A stretch of DNA of 64,000 nt from Maratus speciosus (GCA_963932465.1 OZ010798.1:18336981-18400980); one strand, 5' to 3'. Shown: positions 1 through 13,051, numbered from the stretch's first letter. Program-made: numbers and translations. Notes: a model not told the origin generated them from the letters alone.

Positions 1-267
1 GACCGCCCGGCTCTATATAGGACCATATAGGACGTCCGGAGGCAGTCTTTGGTTGTATGGGTCGCATTAACTGATTGGGTGTTGCGGGCGGTTTTATCTT
101 AAGCGCATGCGCAAACAACACAGTGACGTTCACTGAGTTATCTTAAGTGAGTTTTTCCATGTGAACAGGTTTCCAATTCCGGGAGGGTACCACCTCAAAA
201 TTAAGAGAGTTCGGCGGCCTAAGATATCTTAAGTATCGGTAGTGTGAACATAGTATAATGATCAGCT
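1..267. promoter_or_regulatory. Possible CpG-containing promoter-like segment, split from 6063 onward by a hAT insertion
   Basis: This stretch is richer in G, C and CpG than most of the window. It carries an inverted CCAAT motif (ATTGG near 74), a perfect GCGCATGCGC palindrome at 103-112 that matches the NRF-1-type consensus, and three copies of TATCTTAAG (95-103, 139-147, 225-233). No open reading frame stands out. The sequence resumes at 6063 or 6071 beyond the 8-bp duplication flanking the inserted element. The promoter role is inference; the motifs are directly visible. Confidence 0.25.
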
Positions 268-892
268 CAGGCCCGTAGCCAGACCATACTTCCAGGTAGG
301 GCAAATGGTTTTCCAGGAGGGGCAGATTATTTCTTTATTTTTTCCCGTCTCTTATCGGTAGTTCTTCAAAAATATGTACTACAATTATAGGGTATAATTT
401 TTTTCATTTAAAAGATAAGATCTTTCAAAATCCAGAATGAAATTTTTAAAGTTCCTTCCAAGACACAATAAAAATATAGCAAAGATAAATAAAATATTTG
501 ACATAACGGAAATAAGTTGTTTTTCTTTTAATTAAAAATATAAATATATGCATGTTTTATGTTCCTTTATGTTAATAACTAGCTGACACATCCGGTGCTG
601 GCCGGGCCCTTCAAAAAATGCCACGAAAAAACACCAAAAATCTAAAAGGTCCTTCCGGCCAGTGCCGTGAGGAAGAGGTAGCTTTCATATTCCTTATTTT
701 TAAAAAGCCAACGTATATTATTCAAACACACGAAGCTCAGTTTAGTGGAAACCGAATATAGGAGATTCAATACTAATTTTTATCAATACTAAATCATTAT
801 GGACGAGAATTTCGCGATATTAGTCAGCTTTATCCAAGCTGCTTTTATTTAAAGCAACTTATATTTGGCTGCCAAATTCGGCAATTTCTTAA

Positions 893-2330
893 AGTGCCTG
901 CCCTTTTAAGACAACATGGTGGATGAGGCTAAGCAGTGAACTTGGTCGAGACCTTAGTAATTGCTGTGCACATGCTCACTCACATCGGAATCGATTGATA
1001 TATACGAGTGCTGTCGCAGGCAAATATCAGATTTTTCAAAATATCACCCACATTAGATATTGAAATTACTATATCTGAGCCATTTTTTAAGATAAAGACA
1101 AACAAAAAATGCTCCTGAATCCTTATATCAAGGTCAAATACTTAAGAAAGAAACCTTTTCAATTTCTAATTTTTTTGCACCTCACTTTAAATATAATTTT
1201 TTTTAATTTAATGGCCGCCATTTTGAAACAAGATGGCTGATGAAGCTGGCCAACGAAATTGGTCGAGATATTGATGTATACTATCCACATGCCTTCTTAC
1301 ATCGAAATAGGCGAATACGTGTGTTATCGCGTGACAAATACAAGATCGTTTCAAAATGTTAGCCATGCTAGAAATTCAAATTGCTATAATTCAACCATTT
1401 TTTAAGATATAAACAAAAGAACAAATTTTCTGAAACAAAAACTTCTCCGGAATCTTTGTATCAAGGCCAAACACATAAAAAAAATCTTTTTCATTTTCCA
1501 ATTTTTTAATACCTCATTTTAAATTTAAATTTTTTTTTAATGGCAACCCTTTTGAAACAACATGGCGAATGAAGCTGGCCAACGAACTCGGTGGAGACAT
1601 TGGTATGTACTATGTACAGACCAAGTTACATCCGAATCGGTTCATAAATACGCCTGTTATCGCGTGACAAAAATCAGGTCGTTTTAAAATGTCAGCCACA
1701 ATAGACATTCAAAATGCTATAACACAAACATTTTTTTAGATATAGACGAAATAAAAACTGTTCCGGAATCTTTGTATTAAGATCAAACACATACAAAAAA
1801 ATCTTTTTCAATTTTCATTTTTTTTGGTACCACATTTCAAATTTAAATTTTTCTTAAAAATTTAAATGGCCGCCATTTTTAAACAAGATGGCGGATGAAG
1901 CTGGCCAACAAACTCGGTCGAGACGTTGGTATGTACTATGTATAAACGAAGTTACATCCAAATCGGTTCATAAATACGCCTTTTATCGCGTGACAAAGTT
2001 CAGGACGTTTAAAAATGTCAGCCACGCTAGAAATTCAAAATGCTATAACTCGGCCATTTTTTAGGATATAGTCGAAACAAAAACTGCTCCGGAATCTTTG
2101 TATAAAGGTGAAATACATAAGAAAAAATATTTTTCCATTTTCAATTTTTTGGTACCACATTTCAAATTTAAAATTTTTTTAAAAATTTTAAATGGCCGCC
2201 ATTTGGAAACAAAATGGCGGATGAAGCTGGTCAACGAACTCGGTCGAGACATTGATATGTACTATGTACACACCGAATTACATCCAAATCGGTTCATAAA
2301 TACGAGAGTTACAGTGTGACAAAGGTCAGA
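893..2330. repeat. Tandem array of about 326-bp units, four to five copies
   Basis: A unit containing ATGGCCGCCATTTTGAAAC followed by GATGGCGGATGAAGCTGG recurs with anchors at 1211, 1540, 1866 and 2192 (spacings 329, 326 and 326). A more divergent partial unit precedes it from about 893. Each unit runs through TCGGTCGAGA, a CATCCGAATCGGTTCATAAATACG segment and an A/T-rich tail. The last unit breaks off near 2330 at a short (TA)n run. Small open frames in the array on both strands are not conserved between units, so I treat it as non-coding satellite-like DNA inside the hAT-type insertion. Confidence 0.85.
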
Positions 2331-3930
2331 TATATATAGTATATATATATATATATCTCAATTTTGAACGGAGGGTGGTTTAGGGGTCTGAGGGTCATGA
2401 TCGATGAAAATATACCAAAATTTTTTGAAATCGCTTTCCTCCGAACGGCTGCAATAGGTAGCTTTTTGTAATGAAAGCTACCTAAAAGGAAAATCGTGCA
2501 AAATTTAAAAATAGCTGCACGAATTCCAAATAAACTTAATTAAAAAGAGAAACTATTAAGCTAGAAGATTGAAACCCCATTCATTTTACTAATATGGAAA
2601 AATTGCAGCTAATCGTGAAAAATCACTAAAATAATATCTCAGAAGTTAAAATCTACTATTTTGGACTGAATTTCTTCTACGAAATTCTAAAAATACCTGG
2701 GGAACGCAAAAAAGAAAAAAAAAACTAATAATAAAACAAATTCAGGAACAATTAGAAAATTGCTATACGAAATCAGAAAAAAAATTGTTGAAAAGAGAAT
2801 AGAATTTTACTATATTAGACCAAAAAATCGCTATGGATTTTCAAAGAATCGTAAAAATCAAGAAAAACTTCAAAAATCAGGATAAAAATCAGTTTTTTGA
2901 TAACATAAAATATTACTGGTGGATTTTATTAGATTTTTCGAATTTCTGAAGTAGAATATTATTTTGTGTAAATGTGCCAATTTTCAAATCCCTACCCCAG
3001 TTTAATTTTCCTTAATGTGTCTGAAAACCTCTGACTGTCTGATTGATTCTGGGAACCCGGATTTTCTGGCTACCTTAGCTCAGGGTCAAAATCTATTCAG
3101 TTTTGGGCTTTTCCATTGGAAAAATATTGCATTTTCTAAGCAAATTGAAAAAAAATATATCAAAAATCGAATTTAAAAAAAATTCGCGAACATTTCAAAA
3201 CTTGTTGTACTAATTCCGAATAAACTTTATTAAAAAGAGGACAAGAATTACGATATTGGGTTAAAAAAATGAAGCTATATTTCTCTTAATAGTGAAGAAA
3301 AATCCCCTCGAAACATGAAAAAGCGCTAAAAATGGCATTAAAAATAAAGAAAGATATCTCATCACAAAATCTAAAATCGTGCTTCGAGATGCCAAACTTC
3401 ATATATAGAGGTATCTTCTTACCGAATTCCATCCTACGTCCAGAGGTCTCTTCAGAACACTGTCGACACACTCGCACACGGACATTTTTACTTATTGTTA
3501 TCTATACATTCAGGTATAATTTCTTAGATAATGATTCATTATGTATACATCATACAATAACGAGATGTTAAAAAAATAATAAAGTGAACAGAACAAGGAA
3601 CGAGGGTTGCACTAAGCTTTAAAAGTAGAACCCCTTTCTTTCGCCTTCCCCAAAGACTGATTAGCAACTAAAATCCACAACGGTTGAGCTAAAATTGTAA
3701 GGCATAGTGCATTATTTTCAGAGGCGGATTTTCAAGCGTCCCTTAATCTATTCATCGAAATCTCTGACAGGGACACAAAAGCTTCCAGGGCGGCCCTGCA
3801 CAAACACAGGCCCGCAGTCGGCACAATCTCAGGCATGACAAATTGCATCTTTATCCTCCCATTGTAAAATTGTGAAAAGCTAACTTTTAGAAAACATTTC
3901 ACACTACCTCTTTATTTAAAAAATAATCCC
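2331..3930. other. AT-rich non-coding interior of the hAT-type insertion
   Basis: I see no gene here. A (TA)n run lies at about 2335-2356. A short inverted repeat around 2456-2490 (GGTAGCTTT and AAAGCTACC) could form a hairpin. The rest is AT-rich sequence with oligo-A tracts and scattered AAAAATC-type motifs. Short open frames (for example around 3332-3571) overlap on both strands and look random. Confidence 0.5.
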
Positions 3931-4358
3931 TTAAGGCTGTTCTCAAATCCAAAGGGTCAACTTTCTGACATAAGTTTTAATTCATTTTTGTTCGGAAACG
4001 CATGAAACTAGAAGGTGTTGCTATTCAGAAACTATGTCATCGAACTGTTTTTTTCCGTTTTCTTGTAAACGCAATAGATCTTTTAGAAAATACTGTAAAA
4101 GTTGTCATTTTGAACCGAACTTCCAAACGAAAGAAGAAAATCCAGTCAGTAAAGGGAGAAGAATGCCATGTCACGTGATCAAAATCTGTTATAACTCAAT
4201 GGGCAATTTATTGATCAAAGAATGGAAAACACAGTTCGATTCCAAACCGATTCCATGGTCAGGTTTTCCAGTTTTATATCTTTCCTTTATAAAATGAATT
4301 TGTAAATGTCTCAAAACGTTTTGCGCTTGTTGAGCAGAGCAGTTGAGAACAGCCTTAA
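3931..4358. mobile_element. TTAA-flanked MITE, piggyBac-like, GGCTGTTCTCAA ends
   Basis: The element is bounded by TTAA at 3931-3934 and 4355-4358, with inverted ends GGCTGTTCTCAA and TTGAGAACAGCC. TTAA target duplication is typical of piggyBac-type MITEs. Related copies occur at about 13322-13693 (inverted), 43934-44354, 44556-44790 and 45118-45410, with weaker relics at about 4870-5040 and 12225-12450. All share internal blocks such as TTCAGAAACTATGT and GTGATCAAAATC-like segments. There is no coding capacity. Confidence 0.7.
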
Positions 4359-6062
4359 GTAGTTTAAAGAATATTTCAGACGAAGGATAACGCCACAGGT
4401 GATCCAGTGATATGAAAGAAAGTCACTAAACAGCCTTAAGTAATAAAGGGTCTGATCTACACAAGTGTGTAGGTGAAAATGTAGTTTAGTCATCAAGGAA
4501 AAGTCGACTTCGCTCAAGAAGTCATCACGGAAGATAATGAAAAGGCTATTGGATTGTTTAGAATATCAATGAGGAGTTTGGAAATTCAAGTATGGGGGGG
4601 GGGGGGGAGTTATTTTGTACGTATATATATATAAAAAATATTTTACATTTGTACATACTTTTCTGTACTAAACAAACTGTATAAATAGTGTTTATTCGTT
4701 TTAAATTATAGCACGGAATAAATGTATACACGTCTTTATCTACCTAATATCAGCAATATGAAATTTTTTACAAATTCTCACTTTCATATTTATACACACA
4801 CACACACAAAAAAATATATATATATTTTATGGGCATTACTACGGAAGTAATTTCGAACTTAATATTATTTTTCACTTTTCGTTAAATGCATTATACTTAG
4901 AGCCGTAATCGATTTTTATCCTATGATGGCTTTTACCAGAAAATTGACTTATAACGTCAACTTTGACGACATTTTTGGAAAACTTATTTGCTTTTACGAG
5001 AAAGTGCAAAGCACTATTTAATTTCTTTGTTGCTAATTAAGAGAACCTGTAGAAATTTTTTAATTTAAAAATAAAAATGACTTTATGAATGTACAAGAAA
5101 ATAACAAATTTAGATTTGTAAAATCCTACCCAAAATATTATATTACTTAAATTTGAAATAATGATTGGTTTATCTTAGAAGCACTAACTTTTATAAATTT
5201 CAGAAAAATGGAACAAGAAAAAATTACAAAAGAGAAAGAAAAAAAATCGCGACGCTGATAGTTGCTGTTTCATGGAATCGGACCAAGTTTCCATGAAACA
5301 AGCAGATAATTGTCATATACAGCAAATTCAAATTAAGGAAACATTGTAGACTGTTTTACTTTTAATTTCAGAAGCAATTCGTTTCAACATTAAATTCTTG
5401 CGATAAATTTTGTATAGTGACAATTGTACAAAGAATGCAAGCTTTATGGATATAAGCTATAATACAGCATATGGAATAATTTCTGCAAAGCAAAAAAGCG
5501 AGGAATGATAGCTGCCAACTTTTACGCTTTCTTCCTACCACTAAAATTTTATAGAAAATATTGTGTTATTCAATCGTCGAAATATCACTGTTAAGTAAGG
5601 CGAAAATCACTACTACATTTTAGTGGTAGCAAAAAAGCGTAAAATTTGGCAGCTATAGGAATGTCCAATGTCGTAATCTCCGACTGGTCTGTCAAAGAGA
5701 GAGAAAAAAGGTTTATAGATGAAATTTTTGTTTCCTGTCTAAATACGAAATTGAGGGGTAGAGGGTTAGGTGGAGGGGTTGTTTTTGGTTATATCTGGCA
5801 TGAAAGAGGATAAAAATGCAAATTTAATGTTGTATTACATAAAAGATGTTTAAAATGGAATAGTGGGTGATAAAGTAATCGGAATGTCAAATTTTATGCT
5901 AGGTCGCATAAAAATAGCGGGTAAAAATAAAAATAAAATTAATGTTGTTGTGATCGGAATGCATAGTCACACGCTAGGTCGGGCAAAAACTTTTCCAGGT
6001 CGGGCAAAAACTTTTCCAGGTCGGGCTTTGCCCGACCTCGCCCCCACCTGGCTACGGGCCTG
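4359..6062. other. Non-coding right part of the hAT-type insertion
   Basis: I see no gene here. There is a poly-G tract at about 4594-4607, (AT)n runs near 4625 and 4810, and a decayed inverted relic of the TTAA MITE at about 4870-5040. A frame at 5863-6243 crosses the transposon boundary into the flank and is chance. Confidence 0.5.
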
Positions 6063-6731
6063 GATCAGCTATGAATATCTACCAATAATGGACGTATTTG
6101 TACACTCAAAACTAAATGCACTGGTTTCTGTGCCAAAACTGAAATCAGTGAGGTTAGTTAAGGTTGGTTATTTACTATGCTTTTATGAATGCCTGAGAGT
6201 GTGTAGTGTTGCATCGGTCATCACAGATGGACTATGTGAATAAAATTTGAGTGTAGCTCTAAAATGTTTCTAAGATAAAATTTCTTTTGGCTTACATATC
6301 AAATGTTTTGGTATGCTCTAGAATTACATCATAATTTGATACTGATATTTTGCATGCCTGTATAATATTTCTGAAGCTTGAACATGTTTATTAGTATTTT
6401 TCAAATTAAATGTTTGTTTTCTATAATTATGCTTTGATGTTGTTTATGTTTAGATACAGTAAATATTTTTTAATTACTAGATGATACGTTTCATAAGTTA
6501 ATGTTATGCGTTATGCTAATTTTGCAGCCATAGTTAAATAGTAATACTACTTGAGAATTTGCTTTCTGATTTCTATCTTGTATTTTATAGAAAGTAAATG
6601 CCTATATAATGTTAATTCACCTTTTTTATAAAACATGCATAAATTTTTATTAGGTATTAAATTTTATTTATAATGTATTAAAGTTAAGAGTTCAACTAAC
6701 CCTTATATTAAGTGCATATACTAGTATAATT

Positions 6732-6764
<33 letters not shown>

Positions 6765-7793
6765 GCTTAAAATTGCAGAATTTAATTTTGAAGATCTATA
6801 AATCACATACCCTCACCAGTTCTTTTCCATTTTAGGTGTCTTGGCATTTTCTTTAAAAACTTGGCTCAATTCAAACTTCAGAAAATGAGATTTTGCCAAA
6901 TAAGCTATAAAAACCAACCTAATGAACTTTTATGCTCGTTTATATATGTATTTATATATATTATATTATAATTATTTTTATATACAATTTACTTCTGTTT
7001 CTATATATAAAATTAGATAACTAGCTAATTTATATTAAATACATTGTATAAATATTGAAAAAATTTCTTTTATATTGGAAACAGTGAGAAGGTTGCCAGA
7101 ACATATGTAGCTAAATTTCTTTCTCATGTTAAGGCCATTTTCTCTATCTTGCCAAGACCCTTATACAGAAAAAAACTCCTCCCCCACCCCTTCTTTTTAA
7201 TTTTTCTGAAAAAATTAATTGAAAAAATAATAAATATAAAATATAAACAAAAAAAAATTAATAATTAAATTGTGACAAAAAAATTGAAAAATACTAAGTG
7301 TTTTTCTAAAAACCTGAGTGTAAAATGATTAAAATAATAATAGAAAAGCTACTTCAGGCATAAGTTTTTAATTCTCCACTTGATTGGATTGGATGATTGT
7401 AGCAAACCATTTTACGTTGATTTTAGTTTCGATTTTGCTATGGCTATGAATATAGTAACAACATCAAGTGTCAAGAGTGCTACAAAACATTTAGAATGCA
7501 TAAATTAATCAGATTTGATGACTGCATGTTAATTTCACATGATATTGACTGGAAACACTTCAGACTGATAAGCAGGGATGTAGTGGAGAATATAGTGTAT
7601 AACTGCTATTACTTCCGGAATTTTTTTAAGGGATTCTGTATACCCTCTGTTATTCTAATAAAGCTAAAGAGTAGTATATCTTCGACTTATATTCTCTGAC
7701 TATAGCAGATAACTTCTGCTGTTTTAACATTTTCTAACATAGTTGAAAAGTGTTTATGAATTTGGTTTGTCTGATTGCCATAAAATTGATATA
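6063..7793. other. Unassigned flanking DNA between the hAT-type insertion and the Tigger element
   Basis: This is the continuation of the locus seen in 1-267. It is AT-rich, with a poly-T run of about 32 bases near 6731-6762, and shows no gene, RNA gene or clear repeat boundary. A short open stretch at 6071-6243 has no recognisable domain. Confidence 0.4.
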
Positions 7794-8330
7794 CAGTCGG
7801 CTCTCGTTAATTCGAAATCGGATAAATCGAATCTTCGCTTAATTCGAACTAAACATGAAGTCCCAAAATTTTCAATGGCAGAATAACGTTAAAACTTTTC
7901 CTTTATTCGAACTCATTTTCTCTTGACTTCGTTTAATTCGAACTAATGAGAATTCCATTTTTTCATTTTTCCTTACTTTCTCACGGACTTCAGATCCTTG
8001 AAATAACTTTCATTCTTTCATTTTTGTCAGAATTGTTCTGAACTAGTATAATAATTCCATGCATTTGAAATCCGCTTTCTTAGTGCGCCCTGTCTGTCCA
8101 TCAATGACACATCCGCCCCTTCTTCCATTGTGCTTTTCCTAATCCCTTCTGTAGCATTTGACCCAGTGACATTCCAAGAAATTCACTGAGTGGACATCTG
8201 TTAAAGATAGGGGAAACCTGTTTTATCACTACATTCTACTTTCACTCTGGGGATCGAATTTTTCAGTCAATGGTCTTACTTACTGCTAAATTGTTTTTTG
8301 AGAAAGTAAAAGGTCTTGTTTCTTTAAAAT

Positions 8331-8762
8331 ATGACTCCACGTGGAAGTTATAAATCGTTAACTCTAGAAGCCAAAGTGGAAATTATTAAAAAGATAGGAT
8401 GTGGCCAATCTAAGACAGAAATTGCTGCAGAATATGGAATAAAAAAGAATACGCTGTCTACTTACTTGAAAAATAAAGAATTCATCCTGAAATCATGAGA
8501 AAAGGAAGGATTTGCTAAAGGACGAAAACGTATGAGAACAGCAGCCCATGAGGATTTAGAGGAAGCTTTATTGTTATGGACAAAAGATGCATTGGCAAGA
8601 AATGTACCTTTGAGTGGACCTATATTGGCAGCTAAAGCGAAAGAACTTGCACTACTCATGGGTATTAAAAATTTCAATTGCAGCGAAGGATGGCTGACAC
8701 GTTTTAAGCAGCGAAATAACATCGTACACAAAACTGTGTGTGGTGAAAGTGGTGCTGTTGAC
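8331..8762 (+). pseudogene. Tigger/pogo transposase, N-terminal part (CENP-B-like DNA-binding domains)
   Basis: From the ATG at 8331 the frame encodes a CENP-B N-type helix-turn-helix (residues about 1-55), with the motif KVEIIKKIGCGQSKTEIAAE and a following YGIKKNTLS. A TGA at 8496-8498 stops it at codon 56. The same frame continues through a second CENP-B/Tc5-type DNA-binding domain (LSGPILAAKAKELA, then WLTRFKQRNNI), which in this family binds the transposon ends. The frame is cut exactly after a GAC codon at 8762 by the hAT-type insertion and resumes at 17898. The family call is secure; the copy is dead (stop codon, insertion, later frameshift and 3' loss). Confidence 0.88.
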
Positions 8763-9861
8763 CAGTGGCGTAGCTAGAGCATTTCGTTTGGGGGGGTGTG
8801 GAGATCGAATTTACCGAATGTTCATAGTAAATTTTGTATTTTTTTATTTTGTATTTATTTGTATTTTGTATTTTTTCACATTATTTTCTTTTGGGCGAGG
8901 GGAGGGGGGGGGGATTAGACATTTATTTATTATTTCAGCAGTGTATAAATAAACAGACCAAAAAATTTTAACCAAAAACTAAATAGTTTCAACCATTTAA
9001 AATTTTACAAACTGGGGGGAGCGAAGGTAGTAAAAATTATGAATGGAAGGAATGAAGTAGATAACTGCTGATTTATTTATCGTATTGCACAATTACGAAT
9101 AAGGCAGAGGAAAAAAGTAATTTTAAAGATTTTAACCCTTAACTGATCAGGTGAGGTGTTTTCCACCCCGGGAGAAATTTCAATTATGAAGAAATTTTTG
9201 TTGTGGTATTTAGATACGTGTATTTATATGTATATGTATGTACACTTACATTATTTTTTCAGTTGTTTTTATTCAAGTAAATTATGCAAAATTCACAGCA
9301 GATTTTCTTATTTTAATTCGCTACATTTTGTGGAGTGCACAAGACAAGAAATCAAATTTTGGGGTTGTATACACACCACCTCACCACGTTATTAAAAAAA
9401 AAAAAAAAAAAAAAAGTCACCTCATCACTTAAGGTTTAAGCTTTTCGTGCTCGATACTCCAGTGAGGGGAGAGGGGGCAAAGGTAAAAGGAGTAATTTGG
9501 GGTGATGTGTAAAAAGACAGATTTAGATTGATATTATTTATTATTACAATAAAAATTAATTCAATAGAAAATATTTAAAAAGTAATTCTTTTTTTCTTTT
9601 ATTTATAACTCAAAGTTTGAAATTTGCAATACTTTTTAAATTTTAAGTTAGAAGCTTGTACGGGTAGAAATTTTCAGGCCCGAGCCAGGCCGACCCATAG
9701 GAAAAAATTCAACACGGCCCCATCCTGGCCCGGAAAAAAAAATGAAAATCTCGGACCGAGCCTGGCACGGCCCGAGTGAATTTTTACAAAACATTGATTT
9801 TTACGTCGATTTGGTTAAAAATTTGTCTGTACGAGGAATTTTCTGATAAAAAATACTTAAT

Positions 9862-9896
9862 CTTAGCTTTTTTCTTTCTTTCTTTCTTTCTTTCTT

Positions 9897-9929
<33 letters not shown>
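9862..9929. repeat. (TTTC)n microsatellite followed by poly-T
   Basis: About nine TTTC units run directly into a poly-T tract of roughly 30 bases. It lies inside the large hAT-type insertion. Confidence 0.9.
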
Positions 9930-9932
<3 letters not shown>

Positions 9933-10071
9933 CTTTAGAGAAATGCCGTAGGCTGCGATATTTATTTTTTAAATAAATCTCTATTTGTTGTATGCCAATG
10001 TTTCGATTATCATTAATTTTGTTAATCCATATTCCATGTATTGGAGACTTAAAAATCTAAAAAAATGCTAT

Positions 10072-11925
10072 ACAGTAAAATCTTCTAAGACGGAATCGCA
10101 CAGTTAAAGTAAAAAAAAATGCATTATAGACAAGTTCCATTTTCACCCGACTGCGAAGAAGGGTTATGTGTTTCACGCGTATCTGGGTATGTGGATTTCT
10201 TTATACCCTCGAAACATCCCAACGGCTGGATGGATTTTAATGAATGACGCCTCTATCGATTTGACTTAACCGTCCGATGGTTATAGGCTAGGTTTTGTTT
10301 TTATAATTCAAAATGGCGGTACAGACGAAAATTTTTTTATGCACCCTATTGAGTGACATATCACTGGATAGGTCTTTCAAAATGAAAACGATGTTTCATT
10401 GACTATTTTACAGTCAAAAGCCCCGTTTAAATATTACACAAGCTGGAAGTTAGGATCTCTAGTTTTACTGCAACTCTAACCTTCATAGACATCTATAGGC
10501 CTCATCAAAATAGTTTTTATAGATAGGAACTAACAGTTAAACACAACTTAAAAATCATCAATACAAGTAAATAAAAAAAAATAGTTAAGTAATATAAACT
10601 AGTATGTTGTGGCCATCACAAAACTTTCTTCTATATAAATCAAGTCAATTAAATCATTTAAATACTACAAGAAATAACAACGATTTAGCACCAATTCATA
10701 TCAAAGTTTATCTGAATTTGAAGTTGGATGAAAATTCGTGCATTAGTTCTTGAGATAGAGCTATAGCGGAAATTCTGAAAAATGTAGCATAGCCACGCCA
10801 CCTGTTGAGCGATTTACGCCAAAAATAAGCAGCACTAAATGATATCAAGGTATACCTGAATCTGAAGTTTGTTGAAAATCCAAGCATTAGTTCTTGAGAT
10901 AAAGCTATTGCGGAAATCGCAAAAAATACAGCATAGCAGGGCCACCTGTTGAGCGATTTACACCAAAAATTAAACAACACTAATTTATACGTCAATTCAT
11001 GTCAAGGACTAACTAAATCTGAAGTTTGATGAAAATCCGTGCAATAGTTCTTGAGATACAGCTCTTGCTGGAATCGTAAAAAATGCAGCACAGCAGCGCC
11101 ACCTGTTGGGCGAATTACACAAAAAATTAAACAGCTCTAATTTATATCAGGGACTAACTGAATCTGAAGTTTGATGAAAATTCGTCCATTTTTCTTGAGT
11201 TAGAGCTATTGCGATAATCATGAATAATGCAGCATAGCAGCGCCACCTGTTGGGCGATTTTCCCAAAAAAGTAATCAGCACCAAACTATATCCTGGGCAA
11301 ACTGAATCTGAAGTTTTATGAAAACCCGTGCAGTAGTTCTTGAGATATAGCTATTGGAGAAATCGTGAAAAGGCCGCATATCAGCGCCACCTGTTGGGCG
11401 ATTTTCACCAAAAACTAATCAGGTCCAGTTTATATCAAGGTCTAACTAAATATAAAGGTTTGTGAAATTCCGTGCATTAGTTCTTGAGATAGAGCGCCCA
11501 CAAATTTTTTGTCACATACAGACTCACAGAGTGACAGGGTGTCAGAGTGACAGACAGACTCACAGACAGACATTTTCTAAAAACCACCAAATCGTGTTCG
11601 GGGCATTCTAAAACGTATAAATCCGTCGAAAACCGGAAGTCGAAATTTTTCACGAATCCAATACTTTCTTCTTGTAAAGATAAAAGAAAGTAAAAATAGT
11701 TTCACATTCATGAGAAATAATTAATTAGTTTGCTTTTTACGCAGTCGGTTTTTTTTTATTTTTTAAATTTAATATGCTATTAATAGGTGTAAATGTGTTA
11801 TATATTCTTTTCTCACATATTATATTAATTTTGCATCGATCAACACATTTTTCAGTTTAAAACATGATTCCGTCATAGGCAGGTTCTTTTTCACACGTAT
11901 TATTATATTTTAATTTAACTGTATT
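10072..11925. mobile_element. Possible pogo-like element with CAGTAAAATC end, carrying a tandem array
   Basis: The left end reads CAGTAAAATCTTCTAAGACG after TA. Towards the right a GATTCCGTCATAGGCAGG segment and a terminal TTTAACTGTA are roughly its inverted counterpart. The match is imperfect and I cannot fix the right boundary, so this is a tentative element call. The interval includes the monomer array described separately. Confidence 0.35.
10690..11510. repeat. Tandem array of about 144-158-bp monomers with GCCACCTGTTG box
   Basis: The box GCCACCTGTTG(A/G)GCGA recurs at 10797, 10940, 11098, 11242 and 11386, each preceded by a segment like GTGCATTAGTTCTTGAGATA. The array ends in a CA/GACA-rich tract (11510-11580) and then a terminal hairpin near 11663-11697 (ACTTTCTT and AAGAAAGT). 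A second array of the same family in the opposite orientation occupies about 14190-14890. Minisatellite plus terminal hairpin recalls Helentron-type Helitrons, but that is inference. Confidence 0.8.
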
Positions 11926-13051
11926 TTGCTACCAGGCCACGCTCAGACAATGATTTTCATACGGGTTGGGTGAGAACCGGGACTGAAAATTTTGGCCCGT
12001 GAAGACTTGGAAGAATAAAACCAGTCCCGGCTCGGTACAGAAGACATTTTATGTTTTGCCAAAATTATTTATTAGTGACTCATTTAAGTAGACATTTTTT
12101 AAAAAAAAATCCAGAAGCATGTAATCAGAAGGCATGAGGCAAGAAGTGCTTTGAAATCAAATAGCACTTTTAAATTTTCTGATAAATGTATTACATATTA
12201 AGTTATAATCAATTGCTGCCTCAAAATGATCTTTTGCCGATTGTCACGTTTTAAAAAAATCTGTTCCAAACGTCAACTTTGGCACCATTTTCTGAAAGAC
12301 CAGTTACCTTTATAGGAAAAAAGAGAAACGCTGTTCGTTTACGAAGAAGAAAGAATATCTGCAAATTTCGTGCATTTAAAATTGAAAATTTCTTCACGAA
12401 AGTGTGAAAAAAGATGCAAGTTACGATTTCAGAACAGCTTTAAATAGTTTTTTAAAAACCACAAAATGTGGCTAATCAAAGCTGCACTTTATTTGTAGGA
12501 TATCTTTTCTGTTGAATTTTTAAGCTGGAACTCGTAACATGGAAAGTTATCAGAATTGAAATAGTCAAATATCATGTTGAGCAATTGAGCATAAGTATAA
12601 AAAAATTAAATATTGTTATTTTAATTTGCAATAATAAAAAAAGAGTGTTGAACACAAAAAGATTTTTTTTCGATGGAGAAGCGGAAGTGGAGAGAGGGTA
12701 GACAGTGTGGAAAATTATTTTATTTTCTGCAAAATTACTTTGCTTGCATTTTTTTGTGAGCTGTAGCATTTATTCTGTTACATGAATTAGCCTGATTCAA
12801 GTCAAAGAATTTTTTTAATTAATTTAAATTAACTTTGAGATCCCTCCATTTCAGAAAACAACAACAACAAAAAAATTGCTTTCAGTTTTTGCAGCAAGAA
12901 AGTAAATGTATATCTAAAAACGCCAATTAGAAGAAAGATTAATGCTTATCATCAATGCACTTGTCTTTATATATCAATACAACTGATGATTTTAAAACAC
13001 AAGTTCAAAAACATAAATAAAAAATATCTTTTCGAACTGAATGACAAGAAC

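Larger units (their letters stand above)
268..6062. mobile_element. hAT-type DNA transposon, non-autonomous or decayed, CAGGCCCGTAGCCAG termini
   Basis: The left end reads CAGGCCCGTAGCCAGA and the right end is its inverted complement, ending CTGGCTACGGGCCTG. The 8 bp before the left end (260-267) and after the right end (6063-6070) are both GATCAGCT. An 8-bp duplication with CAG...CTG ends is the hallmark of the hAT superfamily. The interior of about 5.8 kb has no recognisable hAT transposase. It holds a tandem array of about 326-bp units, a TTAA-flanked MITE, a G run near 4594-4607, and just inside the right end two copies of a 20-bp unit (TTTTCCAGGTCGGGCAAAAA type). Confidence 0.85.

Noticed and set aside
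5863..6243. 126-codon frame across the right end of the hAT-type insertion
   Set aside because: It reads through the 20-bp repeats, the TIR and the TSD into flanking DNA, so it cannot be an evolved gene.
10708..10995. 95-codon minus-strand frame with an internally repeated protein sequence
   Set aside because: The repetition is the 150-bp DNA monomer read in frame. Other monomers carry stops and shifts.
11510..11580. Possible CRISPR-like or short tandem array (CAGACTCACAGA repeats)
   Set aside because: It is a simple GACA/CACA-rich tract at the end of a eukaryotic transposon array, without spacers.
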